Of a stretch of 64,000 nucleotides of DNA, positions 1 to 17,613 are shown piece by piece. Each line of letters opens with the position of its first letter. Position 1 is the stretch's first letter. The notes under the pieces are model-generated. The model ran no database searches. It saw only the letters and a program-made list of their open reading frames with translations, and had not been told where the DNA came from. This DNA comes from Wuchereria bancrofti (Eukaryota; Nematoda; Chromadorea; Rhabditida; Onchocercidae): contig SSBO01000008.1 of the NCBI GenBank assembly GCA_005281725.1, positions 4,259,964 through 4,323,963 of the forward strand. The letters run 5' to 3'. The translations under genes were made by a program, and so were the position numbers.

Positions 1-566
1 CAACTCTTTCATCATTTGAATCATTGGTTGGTATCTTTTGTTCTAATTTTCATTCCCTCTATGAAAAAAAAAAAAATGAATTTTGAGCATTTCTTATTGG
101 AGAAATAGCAACCACTAATTGTTGGAGAATAAAATTTTGGTTGAATTTATTCTCTTACTGTACGGTTGCTAGAAACGAAATTATAGTTTTGATATTCGTA
201 CAATGATCATTTATTGAAGAGAAAAAAGGTTAGCTTTATGATTTTTGGCTAACAATGAAATATTAAACTTTCTGTGAGAGACAAGATTATTATCAATGAA
301 TTCAAATCTTTTTTGATATTCCCAAATTAAATTTTCCTTCATTATTGAATCAAATAGCTAATTCAAATACTTTTATTGAATATTCATTTTACCTGCCTAA
401 AGAAAATTATATGAACAATATCGATTATCGAGATTCAAACAACAAAACAACAATCATTTTGTTAAAATTAGAAAGGCGTTACTGATATTGTTTGATTTTC
501 TTTTTTTTTTTCTTTCATTTTTTCTCACTCTTTTATTTCGTCATTAATTTCTTTTTCTTTTTCCAG

Positions 567-627
567 GAATCACTTTGGTGCTGGATATAAACATGGTGCA
601 TTAAATTTAATGCGAAAACTTTTATAA
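567..627 (+). CDS. Probable terminal exon of a gene entering from the left
   Basis: A long pyrimidine tract ends in TTCCAG at 561-566. The frame that follows (one base completing a split codon, then 19 codons and TAA at 625-627) reads NHFGAGYKHGALNLMRKLL. An AATAAA lies near 800. The strong acceptor, sensible composition and downstream polyadenylation-like signal suggest the last coding exon of a plus-strand gene whose other exons are left of the window; positions 1-560 would then be its intron. The product is not recognised. The short basic peptide could be the tail of a secreted or neuropeptide precursor, but that is a guess. It could also be chance. Confidence 0.35.
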
Positions 628-3600
628 AAGAAGAACGGAATTGTATAAAATAAGAAAGCAAAAGGACGAATTTTTTATTTATTTCATTTTAAGATGTTTT
701 TTTGTATAAATTTTGGCTGATTGATATTAAAACTGTATATAGAGTTATTTTTGAAATTCACATTTCTAATGATATATTTTAAAAGTAATTTAGTCAAGAA
801 ATAAAAGAAATTGATAAGCTTTTTTGACATACTTCACAGTTTTCAACAACTTGCTGGCTAGAAACGCTCGTAAAAAAAAAACGAAAAATGACGGATATTA
901 TTGTGATACCTTATTTTCTAGCACTACATCAATTCACTGAGACTGAGAAGTCATTTGGTGTGTATTGAATGTGAGCCACGTGAAAATTGTCAATTTTGAA
1001 ATCTCATTAAGACTAATCGGAGGAAAGGGAGAGAGAGAGTAAAAAAAAAAAGATTAATTCAATGATATTACAAATGATAACTATGAAGCAGACTATCAAT
1101 AAATTCAGTAATTCGAATTATATCAAACAGACATGAAATTGAACCTGGTAAAATTGATTTGATCATTCCAATCAATTTGGATGCTGAAACAATTCCGTGT
1201 TTACGATTAATTTCTTAATTTACTGTTTAGTTACGATCGTTAATTATCATGAATACTTGAGATTGCGAAATCATGTGATTTCAGTTGAATATTAGAATTT
1301 AAAAAATACAAAGTCTCTTTGCAATCTTGAAATTTTACATTAATTTTGACTTCAATAGTTGATTATGTAATTCAGTTAATTCTTAAATTTTCAAATTTTT
1401 TATTTTGATTATGAAAAAAGAAAAGAAAGAAATGAAATGAGAAAGGAGAATAAAATGGAAGAAAATAACAGTGAGAGAAAGAGAGCAAAGAAGAGTTGAA
1501 ATAAAAGGAGCATTAAAAGCAATTTCTATAAATAACATAAAAACAAGCATAAAGTGCATCATGTTCTATCATTTATTCTTTTATTTCGTAACATTTCACT
1601 TTTTTTTCTTTTCAGACTTCATTCCAATTTAAATTAAATTCAAACTTAGTTGTCGAATAAAAATAATCGAGTAGTTGTTTGAGAAAGAGAGAGAAAGAAA
1701 AAAAAAGAATTGAATCATTAAGAGAGAGAGAGAGAGAGAGAAAGTTCTATATAATCTAATATTTTTATCTTTCTGATTTATTAACTTTACTTCATCTTTA
1801 CCATTACAATGTTATGTGTTAGTATTTAAAATAATTCGATAAAAAGAAGATAAAGCTAATACTTCCATTTCACATCAATCCAATTACTTATACTTTAGCT
1901 AAGCCAAATCTGTTTATCGATCATTTCTGCTCAAGTTTTTTTCCTCTTTCTTTTCCTCTCCTTTTCCTTTTCTTTTTCCATTTATTCATTCCTTTTTTTT
2001 CTTTCATTCTTATTTCCTTACTTTCTTTCTTTTTATCACTACGAATTATGTTTTGCTTGAATAAACATCAAATAGGAAAGATGAAGATAAGTTTTGATGA
2101 TGTCAAAAGAGACATCGTGTCACCTATTAGCATTAAATCGATTGTCACATGTGTCTGTTGTTGTCTATTATTATTTGCTTCAAAAATTTCAAAAAATTTT
2201 CTTTCATATATTATGAGAAAAAAGTGATGAAAAGTTAATAAAATTGCAAAAAATTTTTTTCTATTTTCTACTAAAAAAATCTACGATCTTAGTTTAAAAA
2301 TTAGTTTTTCAGCTAAAATTATTTCAATTTTAAGATTTGAAAAAAATTTTCTTTTTAATTTTTAAATATCTTTTCCTTAATATGTATAAAGTGTATGTAT
2401 ATGCTTTTTTTGCTTATATGAATAAGATTAATTATATTTTAAAAGACACAATTTTTGTTCTACAAATTAAATTATTTAATTAAAAGATATTCAAAATACA
2501 GAAATGTTGGAATTGATGAGATGATTCAGGAGCAATTTCTAATCCCATTTATATTTAAATTTAGAATTTCACTTCATGTGACTTATTATGATATGATATC
2601 ATATTAGCGATATGATGATATTGTGATATGATATATTGGTGACGTCTTTTTGTATCATTATTGTTAATATTCTATATAAGTTCGAATTAATATATATGTT
2701 ACATACTGAAAAAGGAAATGAGAAACTTTAATAATACGTCTAACCATAAAAAAAAAAATTTTTTTTTCTGAAAGAGTAACAGAAATCATCCATGAAAGAA
2801 GCTAATATGACTCATAAATCCATAAAGATCAAAGGTTGCAGCATGACCTGTATTTTATTTAATTTGCAAGTGATAATAACAGTGATAACGATGATGATAG
2901 TAAGTTATATAAGAATTATATAAGAACAAATTATGTAATAATTTCATTCATATTACTTATGTAAAACTACATTTGCATCGATTGATTGCATGTTTAACTT
3001 ATTTTTATTTTTTGGAAATGTAATTAATAATCTAAATAACTAAATAGCTTTTACCTTTCATTTTCATTTCCATTTTTGATACTTACTTGTATCATATGCT
3101 GTCTTGATTGACAGTTCAATTTTCTCATTTCCTCTTTAAATATTATCATTATCAAATTTTCTTACTGAATGATGAATCAACAAATTTAAATGCAAGCATT
3201 CAAAAAGAAAAAGAAAATACAGAAATGCCATACATATATAAATGATTGAAGTAAAGATAAAATAATGAACCATTCTAGTTAACTAATTGCCAATATTGTT
3301 AGCTAAAAAAAAATTGAAAAATCTTATCTTAACAAATTATCAATTACCGCTCATTAGTATCAGAATAATTGCTAATAAAACGAAATATGGTATTGCGTTA
3401 AAGAGTTGAAATTTTAAATTGGAATTGAAAATGTACTGCTAACCTTCTTCTCCTATAATATTTTTAAACTTTATAATAAGCTAAGAGGTAAATGGTTGAA
3501 AGTAATATTATAAACAATCTCCTTATCAAATGTTATCATATCTCACTAACACCTTATCCACAACACTTTACATTTTTTGATTTTTGGCAATTTGTTCTTT

Positions 3601-3922
3601 AACCGACTACGACTTGTTTTAGTTTTCTTTTTTCTTTGGTTTTATAAATTGTAGAATTCAGGGGTTTGATTTGTTCCTTTCTATTTTGTTTCATTTTTTT
3701 CATTACATTTTTTTTCTTTTTTTGCTTCATTTGTTTTTGTTTTATTTTTTGTTTCATCTGACATCTTCTAACTTTTGCTTTTTATCGTAATATTTGTTCA
3801 AAGAAAGCATTTTGGTCAAATTTTTTAAAAGACATGTGAAAGTTCATATAAAATTGTAAAAAATGTAAGTTATGCAGTTACTTTCCATCATTTTGTTTTC
3901 TTCTTAAATTTGAGAATCAAAG
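628..3922. other. Non-coding intergenic stretch
   Basis: No coding exon was seen on either strand. It is very AT-rich and contains a GA microsatellite at about 1720-1742, pyrimidine-rich stretches at 1930-2030 and 3600-3740, and an A-tract followed directly by a T-tract at about 2749-2767. The last few hundred bases presumably hold the promoter and 5' leader of the NSF gene. Confidence 0.6.
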
Positions 3923-10494
<6,572 letters not shown>

Positions 10495-12948
10495 TTAATA
10501 ATGAAAGAAAACCTTTTGATATGTTATCATATTTGCAAGTCTTATTTATCTTATCCAATACAGCAATATCTTTAGATTCTTTCCCACCGTTATTTTTGGT
10601 AAATTCTTGTAGTCTTTGAATATTGAATGAGTGGATGTTTGATTCGAGATAGAAACATCCACTTGCGAAGTTCATATTGATCTTTTAGATAAGTTTCTTT
10701 TCGTTGTAATATTTATTTATGTTAATCAAAGATTAACATAAATATCTGATATCTTACTGAGAACAGTTTTTAGAGAAATCTTTAAGGAATTTGTCAATTG
10801 GGAACTGACTATTCTCAGAATACTCCAGTAATATTGGACTGTATTCGTATCATCTACGTGGGCAAAATTCTGAAACATGTGCTGGACGGGAAAAAGATTA
10901 ATTTTCTGAAATATGTAAATTGAAGTTTTTTAATTTTTTGCTTTTTATTTCCAACAAATTACTTAAAAGCAATGCTTTTGAAACACAGAAGTTTTCGGAA
11001 ATATCACGGAAAATACCTTCTCTGAGTGTACCCAAAAATATATTACTTTGAAATTTCAGAAATTTCAGACTTTAGGTTTGGCGCACAAACTTTGATTGTA
11101 GAAAAAGGCAATTTCATATTTATTTACCTTAAATTATTTAGGGAAAATTACGCTGAGAAATGTCCCGAAAATCCCTATTGTAAGAATGCATTTTTTTAGA
11201 CTACTTATAATTTTTGGTTGTCTGTGCAATATTACGAATTCATATAAAAAATCAGAAAAAAATCTGAATCAAAAATCATTATATTATAGCTGGAAATTTT
11301 CCTCTGTTATTAGATGAATGAACAAATTAATCATTTTATGACAGCTTTGAGTATTTGGATATTCGTATTTCACATGATTTCCTGATCGAATGCAAGCAGT
11401 TCCATTATGGTTTGAAATTTCATTGTTCGAAAATTGTGAATGTTAAGGAGTGTGTCGAATTTCAATAGCTATACAAATTACTGTTCATCAAATAGATTAA
11501 ACAATTTAGACTATCTTATAGATATAAATGAGATAGCTGATTCTTCTTCATATGCAAATTTTCCCATTATGCAAATTCTTAACAGTACCATCTGAATAGT
11601 GAAATAATGCTTATTGATCTCAGTAGGATGCTTACATTTGGTTTAATCATAATCTCGGCAGCAGATGGTTGATTTCTTACATTCCGTCAAATATTTTGAT
11701 AATTGTGGTATCCAATTGTATTATACTCTATTTTTTTTTAATAAGCTTTATAGTATATTACGCATACGTATTCATATATTTATATGTAGTGATTTTTACG
11801 TAACCTAATCGTTTCACGTACTACATCTATAAAGAAAAGCAGTAAATATCATCTTTAATTGATTGTTATATTTCCATGTTGCATACAAAATGTTGACAAA
11901 TGGAGATGACATGTGATGAAGATATTAGCGCGGAAGAATTCCCATATAGTTGTTGTTTTAGGAATTTTTCATTATTATGGGAATATTGAGCAAAACCACC
12001 AGGGAATCATTTACCATCAAAATAAAAAGGAAGGAGAAATTATATTGATGATTTATTTAAATGGTACCAAAAAAGTGGGCAGTAAAAAATGGAAAGCTTA
12101 TATTTTCTAATTTGCGCTAAAGAACATACCATTATCGATGTAAAGAAATGCCTCCTTGCTAGTTGCCATAGCTATTTAGTTAGCTATAAATAGATGCATT
12201 AAGAGTGATCGAGTGGCAACGATCAGGAAAAAAGACCGGAAATGAGAAGTGGAATAGCACCGGATTTGATTAAAAAATGAAAAGAGGTAGCTGTCTCATA
12301 TGGTCATCCAATAGCTTTTCAATCTTTTTGCTCTTTCTCCTTCAGAAATTATTTTTGCAAAGCGGTAATTGACAAGAGGAACGGGGCGCAAAGGAGAGAA
12401 AAGCTGTCCGCCATATTTTGTTCAGTCTAGATTAGATGAAATGAGTCGGCGCCACTCCCGCTCGCTCTTTCTATTGGTTTGAACTTCCCTTGCACTGATC
12501 TATTGCCTTTATCATATTGAAATACTTTTTTTTTTTTTTCATTGAGGTTTTTTAGCGATTTGTTCGGCGCCGTTGTCAATTTTCCTTCATTTTGTTCCTT
12601 TCACATCCAACACAATATTATATTGCTTGTCTTCTTTCTATGCTTTATGGATTTTTATTCGTGGAATTTGCAATAAGTTTGACAAAAAGCTCAATTTAAT
12701 CAAATTTTCGATTCAGCAAATTTTATCATTTTACAGAAAAAATTCGCCTTTCAAAGAGAGAAAGAACAGAAAAAGAAAGAGTATGTTATGTTTTAAACGT
12801 CGATCTTTTCATTTCTAAAATAGAAGTTTCAGTTCCATCACTTTGACAGTCTTGCAAACCAAGATTTAAATACTTTAGATCAGATAGTGCAATATATCGA
12901 AAATTCAATAATATCTGAACAACAATCACCTGTGCAACGATTTGTTCA
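10495..12948. other. Intergenic DNA between NSF and the FLYWCH-D2 gene
   Basis: No supported exon. It contains a perfect hairpin 220 bases after the NSF stop (listed separately). It also has a locally GC-richer patch at 12380-12480 with GGCGCC, CGCTCGCTC and an inverted CCAAT box (ATTGG near 12473), which may be the promoter of the next gene. A possible 5' leader acceptor (TTTCTAAAATAG) lies near 12821. Confidence 0.5.
10714..10744. terminator. Perfect 14-bp-arm hairpin downstream of NSF
   Basis: TATTTATGTTAATC (10714-10727), loop AAA, then its exact reverse complement at 10731-10744. It lies 220 bases after the NSF stop codon. It may mark the 3' end region or be a small mobile-element remnant; a terminator function is inference. 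Confidence 0.3.
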
Positions 12949-15900
12949 ATGGATTCAGAATATGGCAATCGCTATGAAAATGATGATGGTAACAATGGTG
13001 AACGTAACTTTCCTCGATTTTTTGTTTTTGTTTTTTTTTTATCTTTTTTTTGACATTAAAATAAGCTATGAATATTTTAGGTTCTGGTAAAACTGTTTTG
13101 TTTACAACAACACGACATCGTTATAAACTTCAAGATGATGGATACTTTTATGTTTTTGATAAGATGAGTAGAAATGGGCAGAAGAAATTTTGGCGATGCG
13201 AGAAAAAGGGTACCTGCAATGCGAGAATACATACTGATGCTGCAACAAATGAGGTAAAGTTAAGATTTTCAAAAAATTTTGAAATGTTTTGATCATGTTT
13301 TTAAAATTTTTCATTGAATGAATTTTTCATTTTTAAAATTTTCATTATGATTAATTGATTTACCACAATGAAAGGTGTGAAATTTGGAGAGAACATGGAA
13401 TTATTGTAACCAAGAGATCAAGATAGGAAATTTTGATGTGTCAAATTTCGAATGTTTTAAATGAAACATTTAATGTAGGTTTTGAAGCGGGCGACACAAC
13501 ACAACCATCCATCTAGTTTAGTGAGACCTGAAATGCAACGGAAAGCTTTAAAGCGACATTTTGATGGATCGTCTACAAATGATAAAATTCTAACGAAACA
13601 AACTGCACAATCTCTTGAAGCTCTTCTTCACGAAATTATAAAAACTTCTGAATTTGATTTACATCGTTAGATTTTGAAAATGTTTCATGGTTTCAAAAAT
13701 TTTTATTTTTTTTTGGTGAACTAGTAGAGATAACTTAATTCTAATTTTATTATAAGTAAAAGTAGTTAGGCAAAGAAATTTTTAAATTACAAATATAAGC
13801 AATGTTATTATGATGAATTAGCAGGAATGATGCGGAAATTTTAATTTTAGTTTTAAATTCCGATATTTTTTCGAATTTCTCATTGCAGAAATCGAAGAAA
13901 TTCTAAAGAGTCTGAAAAGAGAATACAGTGATATGATCTCCCATTATGACATTCATTCACCAACAGTTAATCATCTGAAATCGAGAAGTCCAACAACAAC
14001 AGCAATATTAACAGCTGATATGATTGGAAAATCATTTTTGCAAACCAGCATTAGTTCAGCCAGTGAACAGCAAAATTCAGCAAATTCCGGAACGGAACAA
14101 CTGAGTGTTAGTTTCCTTTCTTTTTTTTTTAAATTTTAAAGAAGCAAATATAAATATTTTCAAAAAAGTTAACTCAGGTGATTGTATGGAGTTCAAACTT
14201 TTGATATGTTCCAGAAACATGATGCCAATATAGGAGATAACGGTACGTGTTGGCTGGCTAAATGGAGGCAGAAAAAATCGTCATAACTGCAAAAAAAGTT
14301 ATACTGCTTTGAAATTGACTCAGAGAATGATTCGGAGAGAATTTTAGACTTCAGCTGAAGGAATTGATGGATTCCAACCTTTGCTTTATTTAACCAACGG
14401 TGATTTTATTTTTTGGAGTAATGAAATCAATGAGATTGTCGATGATGGAACACAGTTTTGCTCTATGGCATCAAATTCAAACTTATCGAAATCCTTCTCT
14501 CTTCTAATAAAAGGTACGGTGATTTATGCTCATTTTCCTATGTTTTTTTCTTTTTGAAATATGGTATGGCTTTCATTACTATTTCGCTTCATCCAGCATT
14601 GTATATAAATATAGCAAACATTTTATACTTAAACATGGTAATTATCGATTTTTCCAATTGATTAGAATGTTTACAGGCGCCGAAAAGACAGGTAAGTCAT
14701 GTCTCGCAGCTTTAATAGCAAAGAATTCTGGCATTCCTTCTATAAAAATTTGTCTTCCGGAAAATATGTTAAAACTGAATGAAAAAGCAAAAAAAGCGAA
14801 ATTAATTGATCTTTTCGAGGAAGCTATCAAACTGCCACAGTGCATTTTATTTCTGGATGGTATCGAACTTTTGATTGGTAAATTTTTGGATGCTTTGTTT
14901 AATTGTAAAGTTTAGTTCAATTCACTTCATCCTCTTCTCCCAATTATAATTACGTCTGAATTTTCTCTTAACTGCAACACGGAATAGACCCCATTCTATC
15001 TCGACACTGAAGTTCCCAGAACTAATTTTTCATTCATTTCCTTTGCTTAATGTCTTTCTAACTCAATAAATAATTAAAGAAGGGATTGTTCATGGAATTT
15101 TTGAATTTTGGTTTTTAGAATATTGCGATGTTGGAGATCGTTATTCCAATGCCATTTTACAAACAGTCAAGTTGATTTTGAAGAAAGGTGACATGTTGAA
15201 GGTACACGTAAATTTGATTGCTTTTTGATGAGGCCAAACGTTTGTCCTCATTCTGAAGAGATGAGGCTTACCATTGCCATAAAATTGCAAATCATTTTCT
15301 AACTTTCATCATTCCTGTTTCTCTCTGTCTATATCTGCCATAACTGTATTAAACGAAAAAGTTAACTCACTCCTAATATTTTAATTGTCAAAAAAATAAA
15401 AAGTAAAAATTTCTAGAATAATCGCTTATTGGTAATAGCAACGGTTACCACTCAATGTGCAGAAAAGTTTGGCTTGCAGCGTTATTTCTCATCTGTTATT
15501 GAAGTACCGCTTCTAACGAAGATTGACCGAATAATGCCAGTAATCGAATGTGCTAATGTATTGAACAAAGTTGATTTTGAAATGCTTCGGGAATGCCTCA
15601 TTCATGATGCCAACAGGTAATTTAATGTTGTTTTTATAGTTGTTTCTTGTGTCCACAAAACTTATTTGATTCTGGGGTTAAGTGTCTGAGAAAAATCTCA
15701 GAACCAAATCCGCTTGAATTTTCACTGCGATGCTATTGATTTAGTAGGTATTCATTACATAAGAAAGTGAAACATATTTGAGGATGAATATGGTCGAGAA
15801 ACTTTTGAAAAAGAAATTAAAAAAACTTCGGATTCTAAAACTTCCTCAAAATTTCTTAATTTGTAATCAATATAGCAAGCAATTTAGTAGTTATCCAGTT

Positions 15901-16002
15901 GGCATCAAAAATCTATTGACCACTATCGAATTGGCGAAACATTCTGCTCCAGCAAGCCGTCTTCATACATTTCTCCGTCATCTCTTACAGTGGAAACAGT
16001 AA
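12949..16002 (+). CDS. FLYWCH zinc finger fused to a diverged NSF D2 AAA domain
   Basis: Ten exons fit in phase: 12949-12988 (or -12997), 13081-13253, 13479-13665, 13889-14106, 14215-14242, 14355-14513, 14677-14877, 15119-15201, 15417-15616, 15876-16002, giving about 471 aa. Residues 20-85 form a FLYWCH finger: aromatic start, then W51, C53, C59, H79 and H81 (FWRCEKKGTCNAR...QHNH). FLYWCH domains bind DNA or protein. Residues 135-215 are polar and low-complexity. Residues 216-471 align along their length with the D2 domain of the NSF gene just upstream: the linker with FIFWSNEI, Walker A GAEKTGKS (269-276), Walker B CILFLDG (D329, G330), DRYSNAILQ, NNRLLVIAT, and the final GIKNLLTTIELA. There is no D1 and no SNAP-binding N domain. 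Exon 6 could start at 14348, which would fit direct splicing from exon 4. The D2-like exons have no obvious start codon of their own, which supports the fusion. A two-gene alternative is possible, with the FLYWCH part stopping at 14139. Confidence 0.7.
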
Positions 16003-17613
16003 GAAGTAGCAATTAAAACATTATTTCCCAAAAAATTGTATTAAATTAAATGGTTCCAATCAGGGGTTTTTTTGTTTTTCTTCACTTGCTACTATATGCT
16101 TTAATATGTTACTTGATTTATAATGTTAAAGCAAAAAAATAATAATGTTTTGTGTATTACCACTGTATCATTATAACTGTAAATTTTCTACTCATTCTGA
16201 ATTTTTCTTAATCCTTCGGAATTCAATATTTCCGGTCATTCCATTATTACTGATTCTCTGTCCCAGTGGACTCTGAGTATTCTTTTGTGTTCATTGTTCG
16301 TATTTCATAAAAGAATGGTAGTAACATTCCGCTATGCTTATCGATCCCTATACACTTTCTCGATTTGATCCATTTATAATTCCGATTTTGAATCAGAATT
16401 ATAGCTAGAGGTGAAATGATGGAGTATCTGGTTGTTATCATATATTATTTTCAATAATTTGTCTTTAGGTAGCTCATCAAGATGTAACAATTGCAAGAGC
16501 CAGATGCTAAGCATACATGACAGATAATCGGGAAATCCCAGCAAAACCAAAGAGAAAAAAAACACTGCTATCTTCGCTTTATCACTAGATTAAAAAGCAT
16601 CAGTGAAAACATTTACTCAAAATATACAGCTTTAATTTCCATTTGCAAGGATCAATGTTTAAACAAACTTTTTAGCATCCAAAACTTCTCTTGAAACGAA
16701 TCATGATATGCAAACTAATTTTACCTATGCACATTATTTCTAATAAAAGTAGCAATTTGGTATCTTATTAAGAAAATGGATCTCAAATAGAAAAAAAAAG
16801 ATTTGCGACTTCATCAATTCTTCCTTGCTAATTAAATAGAAAATTTGAGAAAGAAAAAAGCATAAGACATCAAAGAGATACCCTTAAACATAAGCAGTAA
16901 TAATTACAAAAAGTTGTGTAGTATCAGATGTAACTCTTTCACAAGGCACGTAAAGATGGATTAATTTTTGGATCCTTCATACTAACTATCTCTTAAAACT
17001 TTCAATCTTTGTTCAATTCTTTTTTTGTTGTTGTTGAACAAATATAAGCTATTTTTATGAAGAAATATGAGATACACTGAATATTTGATATATGAAATTT
17101 CATTTTTTTTAGTTTTCATTTTTCTCTTCTCATATCTTATATTTTCTTTCCATATCTTTACAGTAGTAGCACACAATAATTCAAAAGAAAAGGAAAAAAT
17201 TAGGAATTGAATTAAATAATGGAGCAATAATAGTTCAAAGATATAGAAAATGGATAAAAAATAATTTTAGCATGATGATTATCACTTACTGCAGTTCAAA
17301 GAGCTAAAAATGAACAAATCTTAATTTGTTCATTCGTTAGTAATAAAAGTTATGGTATTTCAACGTAATTAATTTCTTGTAATTTACACATTGCGTTTCT
17401 TACACAATTCTGCACATATCAGACAATGACTTTTTTTTGTCATCTCAAAAAGTCTTTAGCAAAGAAAAAATGGGAAAAAGTGTTAACGTTAAAAGGAAGT
17501 ATAAAAAGGTAAGGAAGAAAGAAAAAAATATGTAATAACATTGAAAGATTAAATCTGAATCAAACTGACATATATAATGTGATTTCTGTCTGTGAAAAAA
17601 AAAAAAAAACATA
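16003..17613. other. Convergent intergenic stretch
   Basis: It lies between the 3' ends of the FLYWCH-D2 gene (+) and the small cysteine-rich membrane protein gene (-). Nothing coding was recognised on either strand, so it should hold both 3' UTRs. Confidence 0.55.

Noticed and set aside
12786..12968. Minus-strand ORF at the start of the FLYWCH gene
   Set aside because: It is antisense to the leader and first exon, with no domain and no splice signals.
16247..16565. Overlapping minus-strand ORFs downstream of the FLYWCH-D2 gene
   Set aside because: Composition is AT-driven and no acceptor, donor or family was recognised.
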